The notes: generated from the letters alone by a model not told the origin. DNA of 14,746 nt from Firmicutes bacterium CAG:145 (GCA_000435715.1 FR882574.1:12241-26986); one strand, 5' to 3'. Numbered from the stretch's first letter, positions 1 to 8,904 are shown. Numbers and translations: made by a program.

Positions 1-1392
1 CGTTTTCTGCTTGACTACATTCATAGTGTAATTGCCGAAAACATCTACGGTCTTGACGCATATGCTCCGATCCGGGCAAGATGCCGGCAGAAGTTTTTCG
101 CAAACCCTTGTAAGCGTTCCTTTTTCTCTTGAAAAGATCATTTCAGGGCGAAATACTCTTCCGTCAAAGTCAAAATCTACGCTCCAGTATTCTATAAACT
201 GAAGGGGATATTCTCTGGCTGCAGTCTCAAACTGCTCCCTATCTTTACCGTCTATCTTTTCCTTTATGCCCTCAAGTCTATAATCATCTAAGGATATTCT
301 GACAAGTTCTTTATCGGATCCTGTTATATCTTTTCTTTCAAAAGAAATCTGCGCCTCCCCGAGACAGCTTCGTTTATCGCTCATATCTTCCATGACGCAT
401 ATGGGAAAGCCGCCGTCTTGTAATCTCTTTACAGACGCAGATACAGCCAGAGGACTTCCGTCGCAGCTTATCCAGCGCCTCCCCATCTTTTGGGCTACCG
501 CGGCCAAGGTTCCTGATCCGCAGAAAAAATCGGCGCAGATGTCTCCCTCTTTCGTAGCCGCAGGTATGATCCTTCTGAGCAATGCCTCCGGTTTTTGCGT
601 CGCATAGCCTGTCCTCTCGGAAGAAGTGCGTCCCACCATATCTACGTTCCATACGTCCTTCATGGTGACCATGGTATACCAGCCCATATCGTCCTTGTAC
701 TCTTTTACACCTTTAAATCTATAAGGCTTAAATCCTCTGTTATAAGATTTTTCCTTATCCGGTGAAAAATAATACTTCTTAGTCTTGGAATAGACCAGTA
801 TGGTGTCGTGTTTCCTCGAAAAATGGCGTTTGCCTGATCCTCCGGATTTATAATGCCATATTATCTCGTTTACGAAATTGTCCTCTCCAAATATCTCATC
901 CATAAAGATCTTGACATAGTGGACTGCATGCCAGTCCAGATGCACCCATATGGTACCGTCTTCGGCAAGCAGCTCCTTCATCAGGAGGAGCCTCTGACAG
1001 AGCATTTTCAAATAGCCTGTCATATCTCTGCGCCATATATCGTCATATGCGAAATATTTTACTGAACATTTTTTCTTTCCGTCCGAAGACTTAATATTTA
1101 TGACGGCGTCATAAGCCGCCTTGCTGAAAAAGGGCGGATCTATATATATCAGATTTATTTTGCCGGACATATCTTTCTTTTCGATAAGATATTTAATGAA
1201 AGCGGCGTTATCACCGAGGGCCATTATGTTAGGCTCCTCTGCGCCTTCAGATCCCCTCCCCGCTTCACCTGAAGTGAGGAAGGATCTTCGGCAGTTTATT
1301 TCCTCGGAAATATCAAAATTTCCAGGCGTGATTTTGAGGCTCTCCCGCCTGCTGTCTTCCAATATTTCACTGAATCTTTCTATGAGGCTCAT
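1..1392 (-). CDS. Site-specific DNA methyltransferase, beta class (3' end cut by window)
   Basis: A reading frame without stops runs from ATG at 1392 through base 1, giving 464 visible residues; the C-terminus lies outside the window. The order of motifs is typical of beta-class amino-methyltransferases (N6-adenine or N4-cytosine). Catalytic motif IV comes first, as IYIDPPF (DPPF near residues 85-88), then GTIWVHLD near 146-153, TQKP near 265-268, the SAM-binding FCGSGT near 290-295, and GRRWISCD just after. The stretch between about 155 and 260 would hold the target-recognition region. DPPF in place of DPPY is a tolerated variant. The start is preceded by AGGTG seven bases upstream. It begins 21 bases after the acyl-CoA ligase stop, so the two are probably cotranscribed. 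No endonuclease gene is visible, but the downstream side is missing. It could be a solitary methylase or the Mod-like part of a restriction system; the methylated base and the target site cannot be read from the sequence. Confidence 0.88.
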   Translation of the reverse strand, partial: MSLIERFSEILEDSRRESLKITPGNFDISEEINCRRSFLTSGEAGRGSEGAEEPNIMALGDNAAFIKYLIEKKDMSGKINLIYIDPPFFSKAAYDAVINIKSSDGKKKCSVKYFAYDDIWRRDMTGYLKMLCQRLLLMKELLAEDGTIWVHLDWHAVHYVKIFMDEIFGEDNFVNEIIWHYKSGGSGKRHFSRKHDTILVYSKTKKYYFSPDKEKSYNRGFKPYRFKGVKEYKDDMGWYTMVTMKDVWNVDMVGRTSSERTGYATQKPEALLRRIIPAATKEGDICADFFCGSGTLAAVAQKMGRRWISCDGSPLAVSASVKRLQDGGFPICVMEDMSDKRSCLGEAQISFERKDITGSDKELVRISLDDYRLEGIKEKIDGKDREQFETAAREYPLQFIEYWSVDFDFDGRVFRPEMIFSREKGTLTRVCEKLLPASCPDRSICVKTVDVFGNYTMNVVKQKT

Positions 1393-1413
1393 ATATCCGC
1401 ACCTGTTTTATAA

Positions 1414-3132
1414 TTATTTCATGATCGTATTATAGCACTTTTCATCATCCCACTGCTTGTAGATCTTATCTACTTCGGCCCTTCTCTTCACCTTTTGGGT
1501 AGTTGTCTTTATCATAGGCTCTTCGCTCATTATGAAATGATTTATATGCTTATACTTAGGCAGTATATCGTTGATGTCCGCCAGGTCTTTGGCAAACCTC
1601 GCCGCCAGCTGCTCCCGGGTGATACTTTCATCTTCCAGCAGAGCCGGCTCATATACTATCTCGCACCAGAGAACCAGCTCGTTATGCTTCTCTCTTGTAA
1701 ACATCATACATTCGGATACATACGGAAGTTTCATTATCATCTCTTCTATCTCTTCCGGGAACACATTCTTTCCGTTTTTAAGGACGATGACATTTTTCTT
1801 TCTTCCTGTGATGATCAAATTTCCCTTGCTGTCAATCCTTCCCAGATCTCCGGTATAGAACCATCCATCCACTATGGCCTTTGCCGTCTCTTCAGGCTGA
1901 TTGTAATACCCTTGCATGACATTAGGTCCCTTAGCGACTATCTCTCCGATACCGTTTTCGTCTTTTTCTTCTATCCTGATTTTGACTGAATTCATAGGCG
2001 TTCCTACAGATCCCGGAGAAACTGCCCAAGGTCTCTCTGCCGTAAGAACGGGAGAAGTTTCTGTCAAACCATATCCCTGTATAGTACTTATACCGAAGTT
2101 GTTGAGTCCTTCTGATACCGCTGGATCTAAAGAAGCTGCGCCGCTTATTATCAGTCTCAAACTTCCGCCAAGCTTATCTATTATCTCTCCGAAGATCTTT
2201 CTTCTCATATCCAGGCCCACTTTTCTCAGGAATTTAGAAAGTTTGAGTCCCATATTTACGGTCTTAGTCTTTCCTTGCTTCTCTATCTGTTTCATGACCT
2301 TGTAGTACAGGTTTTCAACCAGAAGAGGAACCCCTACGAATACGCTTACCTTATACTCTGCGAAATTCTTCTGTACATATTTGAGCCCGTCGCAGAAAAC
2401 GTTATCTGCTCCCGACGACAAGAATACGAGGCATCCCACCAGCCCAAAGCTGTGATGAAAAGGCAGAAAGGCCATATTGACATCGGTAGGGAAAAATATT
2501 TCCATCTCCAGCATATCCCTTATGTTGGAAGCGATATTATGGTGGCTCAGCATGACTATCTTGGAATCGCTGGTAGTACCTGAGGTAAATAAAAATACGG
2601 CAGTATCTTCCTCGCTGACTTTTTTGCTCAAATAGCGATTCTCACCGGCATCCAGAGCATTTCTACCCTCTTCCATGATGGTTTGGCTGAGGCTTCCCTC
2701 GCCTGCCATGCAGATGAACTCTACCTTATCTCCGTGCTGGGCTTTTATATGATCGACTACATTCTGAAACCTCTTGTCATAAAACAGCACCTTGATGCCG
2801 CTTCTTGCTACGCAGGTCTCAAGCTCTGTCTCTGTGAGTCCTTTGTCAAAAGGCACAGCTATGTTGCCGCCGCACACAGCAGAGAGAAAAGTTAAAAACC
2901 ACGGAAAAGAATTTTCACCTATTATTCCGATACGGCAATCATCGTATCCTCTCAGGATCATTCCCGTGCCGAATGCCTCTATATTTTCGATGAGTTCGGT
3001 AAAAGTTCTCCCCTTTATCTCTCCGTCTTCTTTAAAACGGAACGCGTATCTCTGCGGAAATTCCCCTGCGGCGTTGTATATGAGTTCTTTTATAGTCCTG
3101 CCCTTGTTGACATAGGACGCTATCTTTTCCAT
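1414..3132 (-). CDS. AMP-forming acyl-CoA synthetase (long-chain fatty acid-CoA ligase-like)
   Basis: Member of the ANL adenylate-forming superfamily; such enzymes activate a carboxylic acid with ATP and pass the acyl group to CoA. All core motifs are present, numbered from the chosen start: phosphate-binding TSGTTSDSK near 183-191, GYGLTETSP near 353-361, YTGD near 426-429, hinge region GRKKN near 443-447, and a C-terminal lysine in TTTQKVKRR near 547 for the adenylation step. There is no signal peptide, so it is cytoplasmic or membrane-associated. An upstream ATG at 3141 lies only one base after the AAGGAG site; the ATG at 3132 has ten bases of spacing and is preferred (572 residues). The GxGLTE motif and about 570-residue length suit medium- or long-chain fatty acid ligases, but the acyl substrate is inferred. 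It is followed by the methyltransferase and preceded by its own promoter carrying a FapR-like palindrome. Confidence 0.9.
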   Translation of the reverse strand: MEKIASYVNKGRTIKELIYNAAGEFPQRYAFRFKEDGEIKGRTFTELIENIEAFGTGMILRGYDDCRIGIIGENSFPWFLTFLSAVCGGNIAVPFDKGLTETELETCVARSGIKVLFYDKRFQNVVDHIKAQHGDKVEFICMAGEGSLSQTIMEEGRNALDAGENRYLSKKVSEEDTAVFLFTSGTTSDSKIVMLSHHNIASNIRDMLEMEIFFPTDVNMAFLPFHHSFGLVGCLVFLSSGADNVFCDGLKYVQKNFAEYKVSVFVGVPLLVENLYYKVMKQIEKQGKTKTVNMGLKLSKFLRKVGLDMRRKIFGEIIDKLGGSLRLIISGAASLDPAVSEGLNNFGISTIQGYGLTETSPVLTAERPWAVSPGSVGTPMNSVKIRIEEKDENGIGEIVAKGPNVMQGYYNQPEETAKAIVDGWFYTGDLGRIDSKGNLIITGRKKNVIVLKNGKNVFPEEIEEMIMKLPYVSECMMFTREKHNELVLWCEIVYEPALLEDESITREQLAARFAKDLADINDILPKYKHINHFIMSEEPMIKTTTQKVKRRAEVDKIYKQWDDEKCYNTIMK

Positions 3133-3165
3133 AGCAATCATTCTCCTTAAAATAATTTCTCATTC

Positions 3166-3200
3166 ACTTAGTATGAAATACTAAGTCAGTTGTTATTATA
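3166..3200 (-). promoter_or_regulatory. Promoter of the acyl-CoA synthetase with FapR-like palindrome
   Basis: On the minus strand a consensus -10 TATAAT lies at 3195-3200. About eight bases downstream is a perfect inverted repeat, ACTTAGTA (3166-3173) and TACTAAGT (3179-3186), with a 5-base centre. The form TTAGTA-N5-TACTAA agrees with my recollection of the FapR operator, whose regulator is released by malonyl-CoA. No good -35 is seen at 16-18 bases. The repeat would cover the transcription start and block initiation. No T-run follows either arm, so it is not an intrinsic terminator. The -10 and palindrome are seen; the regulator is inferred. Confidence 0.5.
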
Positions 3201-3202
3201 TA

Positions 3203-5002
3203 CTATTTATGTCTTCTTGTGTGATATTTATGTGAAGATAAAATAGGAATCAAGTCTTCTCTTCCGGCTTTTTTTAAGGCCGCAGCAACTATCCTGCTGT
3301 TTTCTCTCTTATGAAAATGTATGAGAGCTCTCTGCATCTTCTTTTCTTCCATGGTTTTGGCCACATATACCGGCTCCATAGTCAGAGGATCCATCTCGGT
3401 ATAATACATGCAGGTAGCCAGCGTGCCGGGAGTTGGATAAAAATCCTGAACCTGATCGGGAACAAAACCATATTCCTTAAGAAACAGCGCCAGTTCCACC
3501 GCGTCCTTTAGAGTGCTGCCGGGATGGCTGGATATGAGATAAGGTATCAGATATTGCTTCATTCCAAGGCGCTTATTTGTCTCTTTATATTTAGCGGCAA
3601 ATTTGAGAAAGACTTTCTTAGACGATTTATGCATATAGCCCAGGACGTTTTTTGAGACATGCTCGGGAGCGACCTTGAGAGTACCGCTGACATGATATCT
3701 GCACAACTCTTCTATAAAGGCGTCGCATTTCGGATCGGCCATGAGGTAATCATATCTTATTCCTGAACGTATGAATACTTTTTTGACCTTATCCAATTTT
3801 CTCATACTTCTCAGTATATTCAGATATTCCTCGTGATCCGGCTTTATGGCGGCGCAGACTCCGGGAAACAGACAATCTCTGTCGGTACACACTCCCTTCG
3901 CAGTCTGTCTCTTGCATGCAGGCCCCCTGAAGTTTGCCGTCGGTCCTCCCACGTCATGGATATATCCTTTGAAGTCTTTTTTCTCTGTCAGTTTTTTTGC
4001 TTCATTTAAAAGAGATTCTCTGGTTCTTCCTCTTACCTGCCTCCCTTGATGATAAGTAAGAGCGCAGAAGCTGCAGCCTCCGAAGCACCCCCTCGTACTG
4101 ACTATGCTGAACTTCACCTCGCCAAATCCCGGAACTCCGCCTGCGTCCTTGTATGAGGGATGTTCTTCATTTTCGAAGGGAAGCTCGTAAATCTCGTCAA
4201 GTTCTAATGGTTCAAGGGGAGGCTGAGGAGGGTTCTGCACGACCCATACGGTGTCGGTGTATTTCTCGGCCAGGCCCTTTGCAGATATAGCGTCATTATT
4301 CTTAAACTGCACTGCAAAGCTCTCTGCATAAGCCTTCTTGCTCTTTATTATATCATCATATGCGGGAAGCTGTATAAACTTATTTTCGTCAGGATTCGCC
4401 GCCGCCTTGTAGCAGGTGCCTCTTATCCAGGTCACATCTTTTATTTCAAATCCGTCCCTCAGAGCGTCTGCAATCTCGCATACAGCCCTTTCTCCCATCC
4501 CGTAGATGAGGAGATCGGCCTTAGCGTCCAGGAGTACAGACCGTCTTATCTTATCGCTCCAATAATCATAGTGCCCCAGTCTCCTGAGGCTGGCCTCGAT
4601 ACCTCCTATTATTACGGGAACGCCTTTATATGCCTCTCTGGCCCTGTTTGCGTACACTATCAGGGCTCTGTCAGGCCTTCCTCCTGCCTCTCCCCCTGGA
4701 GCATACTCGTCCCTTTTCCTCTTGTGTTTAAAGACCGAATAATTGTTTACCATGGAATCTACAGTTCCGCTGTTGATCAAAAAACCAAGGCGCGGTCTGC
4801 CAAAACGCTTAAAATCCTCACAGGACCTGTAGTCAGGCCTTGAAAGCACCGCTATCTTATATCCTCTTTTTTCCAGAAGCCTTCCTATTATAGCAGTTCC
4901 GAAAGAATGATGGTCCACATAAGCGTCTCCTGTCACGAGAACGAAGTCCGGCTGCATCCATCCTCTCTCATGAATTTCTTCTCTTGTCACCGGCAAAAAC
5001 AT
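3203..5002 (-). CDS. ygiQ: YgiQ family radical SAM protein
   Basis: 599 residues, matching the UPF0313/YgiQ family. The N-terminal part carries TGDAYVDHHSFG (near 24-35), characteristic of the family. The radical SAM 4Fe-4S motif CxxxCxxC is C306, C310 and C313 (GCFGGCSFC). A second group of cysteines at C363, C372, C377 and C383 could bind another metal centre. Radical SAM enzymes cleave S-adenosylmethionine to generate a radical; the substrate of YgiQ is not known to me and I assign none. The start has AAAGGA eight bases upstream. It sits 30-odd bases after the terminator of the nucleoside transporter operon, and I find no convincing separate promoter, so it may be expressed by readthrough or from a weak promoter. 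It is cytoplasmic with no signal sequence. The family call is firm; the function is open. Confidence 0.93.
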   Translation of the reverse strand: MFLPVTREEIHERGWMQPDFVLVTGDAYVDHHSFGTAIIGRLLEKRGYKIAVLSRPDYRSCEDFKRFGRPRLGFLINSGTVDSMVNNYSVFKHKRKRDEYAPGGEAGGRPDRALIVYANRAREAYKGVPVIIGGIEASLRRLGHYDYWSDKIRRSVLLDAKADLLIYGMGERAVCEIADALRDGFEIKDVTWIRGTCYKAAANPDENKFIQLPAYDDIIKSKKAYAESFAVQFKNNDAISAKGLAEKYTDTVWVVQNPPQPPLEPLELDEIYELPFENEEHPSYKDAGGVPGFGEVKFSIVSTRGCFGGCSFCALTYHQGRQVRGRTRESLLNEAKKLTEKKDFKGYIHDVGGPTANFRGPACKRQTAKGVCTDRDCLFPGVCAAIKPDHEEYLNILRSMRKLDKVKKVFIRSGIRYDYLMADPKCDAFIEELCRYHVSGTLKVAPEHVSKNVLGYMHKSSKKVFLKFAAKYKETNKRLGMKQYLIPYLISSHPGSTLKDAVELALFLKEYGFVPDQVQDFYPTPGTLATCMYYTEMDPLTMEPVYVAKTMEEKKMQRALIHFHKRENSRIVAAALKKAGREDLIPILSSHKYHTRRHK

Positions 5003-5032
5003 ATGAAATATCCTTTCTCAGTGTATATTTCA

Positions 5033-5063
5033 GAAAAAGAGTGCGGGTTATCCCCCGCACTCT
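5033..5063 (-). terminator. Intrinsic terminator of the nupNOPQ operon
   Basis: A 10-bp perfect GC-rich stem (AGAGTGCGGG at 5038-5047 pairing with CCCGCACTCT at 5054-5063, 6-base loop) is followed on the minus strand by TTTTT. It lies just after the nupQ stop and before ygiQ, so it ends the transporter operon. Confidence 0.88.
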
Positions 5064-5074
5064 CAAGATCTCTT

Positions 5075-6085
5075 TTATCGCTGTCCCTTATCGTAAGGTA
5101 TTCCTTCTGCTTTAGGCACTCTCGATTTCTTGGAAGTAAAGGCCAGTACTATGAGAGTTATCAGATACGGAAGAAGTCTGTATACGTAAGGGCTTATACC
5201 CAGCTCGGCCAACATATATACTCCGTCGCCGTTGATGTCCAAGCTGGAATACGTAGCTGCTATGCACTTGAATAATCCGAAGAGAATTCCACCCAGCGCT
5301 ACGTTCAGTGGCGTCCAGTTACCGAATATCATTACGGCCAGAGCTAGGAATCCGTATCCTGCCACTTCGCCCGTAGAAGCGCAGTTAGCTGTAGTCAGAG
5401 CATAAGTGAATCCGCCGATTCCTGCCAAAGCTCCCGAAATAGTAACTCCGGCATATCTCATCTTATAGACGTTTATTCCCAGTGAATCTGCCGCCTGAGG
5501 ATTTTCTCCGCAGGAACGCAGTCTGATTCCGAATTTTGTCTTATATAAGATTATAGACAGAACTATGAATATTGCCAGACATATATAAGTCGTAAGATAG
5601 ACTTTATTTATCAGAAGATTGCCGATAAATCCGAAGTCATGATCTCTTTCCAGACCGAAGGTGCTGGGTTTTATCATGAACCATCCGGCTGCATCTCCTG
5701 TGGCCATTCCCAGAGCGTTCTGCTGAGCGATCAGGTTTATCAGAAACAACACTATAGCCGGAGCCAGCATGTTCAGCGCAGTACCGCCTATAGTCTGATC
5801 CGCCTTGAGGTTTATAGCCGAAAAGGCTAAAAGCAGCGAAAATATGGCTCCGAATATGGCCGATACCACAAGGGCCAAAAGCATGAGAAGCTGCCCCTGC
5901 TCCTGAGTAAAGACCTGATTTTCCTGCATGATTCTTACAAACAGAGCGCCTACGAACGCGCCTATTATCATTATACCCTCGAGAGCGAGGTTGATTACAC
6001 CGCTTCGTTCTGCGAAGATTCCGGCCAGAGCCACGATCATCAGAGGAATAGCGTAAAGCATAGTCTGTTGTATCAAGAATACCAT
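5075..6085 (-). CDS. nupQ: Nucleoside-type ABC transporter permease (NupQ-like)
   Basis: 336 residues, mostly hydrophobic with several membrane-spanning segments, belonging to the branched-chain-permease/BMP permease family. Family landmarks are RSGVINLALEGIMIIGAF near the N-terminus and RSCGENPQAADSLGI near the middle, the latter being the cytoplasmic loop that couples to the ATPase. Its ATG overlaps the nupP stop by one base (TAATG), and the ribosome site GGAGGAG lies inside the end of nupP, which suggests translational coupling. It forms the inner-membrane channel with NupP. The four-gene order matches the purine nucleoside importer nupNOPQ of Bacillus subtilis; nucleoside as substrate is inferred from family and order. 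Confidence 0.88.
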   Translation of the reverse strand: MVFLIQQTMLYAIPLMIVALAGIFAERSGVINLALEGIMIIGAFVGALFVRIMQENQVFTQEQGQLLMLLALVVSAIFGAIFSLLLAFSAINLKADQTIGGTALNMLAPAIVLFLINLIAQQNALGMATGDAAGWFMIKPSTFGLERDHDFGFIGNLLINKVYLTTYICLAIFIVLSIILYKTKFGIRLRSCGENPQAADSLGINVYKMRYAGVTISGALAGIGGFTYALTTANCASTGEVAGYGFLALAVMIFGNWTPLNVALGGILFGLFKCIAATYSSLDINGDGVYMLAELGISPYVYRLLPYLITLIVLAFTSKKSRVPKAEGIPYDKGQR

Positions 6086-7305
6086 TACTTATCTCCTCCT
6101 TCCTTCAATACAGACTCTTTTTCTTCTTTCTTTTTCTGTCTGTTGTTGAGAAGCATCTTTATTATCATGGCAAAGGCGCTCAAATAAACTATAGAAGCTA
6201 TGATTATGTCCGTGATGTACTCATTATACGCAGTCAGAGTCTTGAGCTGCATTCCGGCGATATTCAGCATAGACATGAAACATCCGGTGAATATGACTCC
6301 GATAGGGTTATTGGACGCCAGGAGGGCGACAGGTATGCCGTTGAAGCCTTCTGCAGGGAGGGCCTGATATGTAGACCAGAAAAATTCCGTATTTCCTGCC
6401 AGATAGTACAGCGAAGCGCCGGCCGCCGACAAGGCTCCCGCTATTGCCATGGAGTATATTATGTTGAGTTTATCGTTGATTCCGGCGTATTTAGCCGCAT
6501 GGCGGTTGCTTCCGCAGGCTTTGAGCTGGTATCCGAAAGTCGTCTTACTCATTATTATGTACATGAGTACAGCTATGAGTATAGCTATCAGTATTCCTCC
6601 ATTCACCTGCGATCCCGGAAATATCTTGTCCAATCCGAAGTCAAAGGTTTCAACTCCGTTGGAGGAAGTGGGACGTATGTAGCCTACCTTTCCGCCTTCG
6701 GCGCTGTTCTTGAGCGTTTCCCTCACGTCGAAGAACCATGAGACCAGATTCGCCGCTATCCAGTTGGTCATTATACAGGTGATTACTTCGTTTATATTCA
6801 GATATGCTTTTAAAAGTCCCGGGATGCATCCCCATAGCGCGCCTGCTATGATTCCGCCCAGGAAAGCAAGTATCCACACTATCCATGCGGGAATCGTCTC
6901 AGTAGGAAGTGAAAGGGCTATATAAAGAGTAGCAGCCGTTCCCATGAGGTATTGTCCAGGAGCTCCTATATTGAAAAGACCTGTCCTGAAGGCTACGGCT
7001 ACAGAAAGCCCCGTCATTATCAGAGGCGTGGCTCTGAAAAGCAGATTTCCCATGTTGACCGGATTAAATCCGAAAGTCAGATCTCCGCCTTCCCGTCCTG
7101 TGCTGAACACTCCGAAGAATACCAGCTTGATACCTTCCCAGATACCGTTTATACTGATGCCTTCTTTAGTAAGTCCGACTATAATTATTATGAGCGTTCC
7201 CACTATCATGCCTATGAGGATAGAAATAACGGCGGAAATCACACTTTTAGTTCCGTCCTTTGCATAAAATTTCTGTTTCCCTGTCTCAGGATCAATTTTA
7301 TACAT
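6085..7305 (-). CDS. nupP: Nucleoside-type ABC transporter permease (NupP-like)
   Basis: 406 residues; a short charged cytoplasmic N-terminus is followed by about eight to ten hydrophobic segments. Family landmarks are TGLFNIGAPGQYLMGT and the loop LKACGSNRHAAKYAGI, which matches the loop in NupQ. The C-terminus is lysine- and glutamate-rich (near 390-406) and cytoplasmic. The ATG follows the nupO stop with no gap (TAG-ATG), and a strong AAGGAGGTG site lies inside the nupO 3' end. It pairs with NupQ as the heterodimeric membrane channel. The length of about 400 versus about 330 for NupQ is the usual difference between the two permeases of this family. Confidence 0.88.
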   Translation of the reverse strand: MYKIDPETGKQKFYAKDGTKSVISAVISILIGMIVGTLIIIIVGLTKEGISINGIWEGIKLVFFGVFSTGREGGDLTFGFNPVNMGNLLFRATPLIMTGLSVAVAFRTGLFNIGAPGQYLMGTAATLYIALSLPTETIPAWIVWILAFLGGIIAGALWGCIPGLLKAYLNINEVITCIMTNWIAANLVSWFFDVRETLKNSAEGGKVGYIRPTSSNGVETFDFGLDKIFPGSQVNGGILIAILIAVLMYIIMSKTTFGYQLKACGSNRHAAKYAGINDKLNIIYSMAIAGALSAAGASLYYLAGNTEFFWSTYQALPAEGFNGIPVALLASNNPIGVIFTGCFMSMLNIAGMQLKTLTAYNEYITDIIIASIVYLSAFAMIIKMLLNNRQKKKEEKESVLKEGGDK

Positions 7306-8841
7306 CTATTCCACCTCCTTATCGTCTCGTTTGGCTCCGGACATATAAAGTCCCAGCTCCTGCGGATCGGTCTTATCCGGATACAATTCTCCGACGATTT
7401 CCCCCTCGTACATTACGAGAATCCTGTCGGAAAGGCTCATTACCTCGTCAAGTTCCAGAGAAACCAGCAGTATAGCCTTATTCTTATCCCGTTCAGATAT
7501 CAGCTGACTGTGGATATGCTCTATGGCTCCCACGTCCAGGCCTCTGGTAGGCTGTACAGCGATTATTAGAGGCTCGTCTCTGTCAAGTTCTCTGGCGATT
7601 ATAGCCTTCTGCTGATTTCCGCCCGACATACTTCTGGCTATGGTGACAGGTCCCTGGCCTGAACGGATATCGTACTCTTCTATGAGTTTGTCCGCATATT
7701 TCCTAACTTCATTAAATTTTATGAATCCATGGTTCTGGAACCTCTCTTCTCTGAACTTCTGAAGTACCAGATTCTGCTCAAGAGTATATCCCAATACGAG
7801 GCCGTGTTTATGCCTGTCTTCGGGTATATGGCTCATTCCCGCAAGGCCGCGCTTTCTTATGCTGGCGTTTGAAATGTCCTGTCCGCATAGTTCAATATGA
7901 CCTGCCGACGCTTTCTCAAGGCCTGTTATCCCCTGAATAAGCTCTGTCTGTCCATTTCCATCTATTCCGGCTATGCAGACGATTTCTCCCCTTCTCACAT
8001 CGAAAGAAACTCCTTTTACGGCGTCGTTCTTATGTATCTTTGAGGGAACTCTAAGTCCCTCTACAGACAAGACGACATCCGAAGGTCTTGCCGGCTCCTT
8101 ATTTATCTCAAGCTGCACAGGTCTTCCCACCATCATGGTGGACAGTTCCTGCTTAGTAACGTCTTTCGTGTCGACTGTTCCGATATATTTTCCTTTATGC
8201 AATACCGTTACTCTGTCGGATACCGCCATTATTTCGTTTAATTTATGAGTGATGAACAAGATAGATTTGCCTTCATCGGCAAATCCCTTCATTATTTGCA
8301 TGAGTTCGTCTATTTCCTGAGGAGTCAGGACAGCTGTAGGCTCGTCGAAGATCAGTATCTCGTTTTCTCTGTAGAGCATCTTGAGTATCTCAACACGCTG
8401 CTGCATTCCAACGGTAATATCTTCTACCTTGGCGTCTACATCTACCTTTAGTCCGTATTTTTGGGACAGTTCCAGAACTTTTCTGCGGGCTTCCTTTTTC
8501 TGCAGGAATCCCAGCTTCGTAGTTTCAGCTCCCAGTATTATATTATCTAAAACGGTGAAAACATCGATCAGCTTAAAATGTTGATGCACCATTCCTATAC
8601 CCAGAGAAGTAGCATCGTTGGGGTTGTTGATCTTAACTTCTTTTCCGTCCTTCTTTATAGTGCCCGCCTCCGGTTGGTACAGCCCAAAGAGGACGCTCAT
8701 CAGGGTGGACTTTCCTGCGCCGTTTTCACCAAGCAGCGCATGTATTTCGCCCTTCTTCAGTTGGAGCGTTATGTCGTCGTTAGCCACGATACCGGGAAAT
8801 TCTTTCCTTATGTGGTTCATTTCAATTACGTATTCTGACAT
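7306..8841 (-). CDS. nupO: Nucleoside-type ABC transporter ATPase, two ATP-binding domains (NupO-like)
   Basis: 511 residues with two ABC cassettes in one chain, as in sugar and nucleoside importers. The first domain has Walker A GENGAGKST (38-46), Q87, signature VGMQQR (144-149), Walker B LIFDEP (163-168) and switch His199. The second has a degenerate Walker A GIDGNGQTE (292-300), signature MSGGNQQK (405-412) and a Walker B-like IIAVQPTRGLD (426-436) lacking the usual Asp-Glu pair, so only one site is expected to hydrolyse ATP well; this asymmetry is normal in the family. The start has AAGGA seven bases upstream. It drives the NupP/NupQ channel from the cytoplasmic face. It is separated from nupN by an intrinsic terminator, so it is probably expressed below the binding protein. 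Confidence 0.92.
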   Translation of the reverse strand: MSEYVIEMNHIRKEFPGIVANDDITLQLKKGEIHALLGENGAGKSTLMSVLFGLYQPEAGTIKKDGKEVKINNPNDATSLGIGMVHQHFKLIDVFTVLDNIILGAETTKLGFLQKKEARRKVLELSQKYGLKVDVDAKVEDITVGMQQRVEILKMLYRENEILIFDEPTAVLTPQEIDELMQIMKGFADEGKSILFITHKLNEIMAVSDRVTVLHKGKYIGTVDTKDVTKQELSTMMVGRPVQLEINKEPARPSDVVLSVEGLRVPSKIHKNDAVKGVSFDVRRGEIVCIAGIDGNGQTELIQGITGLEKASAGHIELCGQDISNASIRKRGLAGMSHIPEDRHKHGLVLGYTLEQNLVLQKFREERFQNHGFIKFNEVRKYADKLIEEYDIRSGQGPVTIARSMSGGNQQKAIIARELDRDEPLIIAVQPTRGLDVGAIEHIHSQLISERDKNKAILLVSLELDEVMSLSDRILVMYEGEIVGELYPDKTDPQELGLYMSGAKRDDKEVE

Positions 8842-8904
8842 CGCTTTTTCCTTGTCTTGATAATTATTTCAGTTTCTTGAAAATTTGTTAAAATAACCCA
8901 CAAA

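Noticed and set aside
374..652. 92-residue minus-strand frame
   Set aside because: It is out of frame with, and entirely inside, the methyltransferase frame that carries the DPPF and FCGSGT motifs.
1495..1989. 164-residue plus-strand frame
   Set aside because: Antisense to the acyl-CoA synthetase, no ribosome site and no recognisable domain.
3166..3186. Palindrome as intrinsic terminator of ygiQ
   Set aside because: The stem is AT-rich and no T-run follows on the minus strand; position just after a -10 box suits an operator better.
6952..7569. 205-residue plus-strand frame
   Set aside because: Antisense across the nupP/nupO junction; low-complexity shadow of two well-supported genes.
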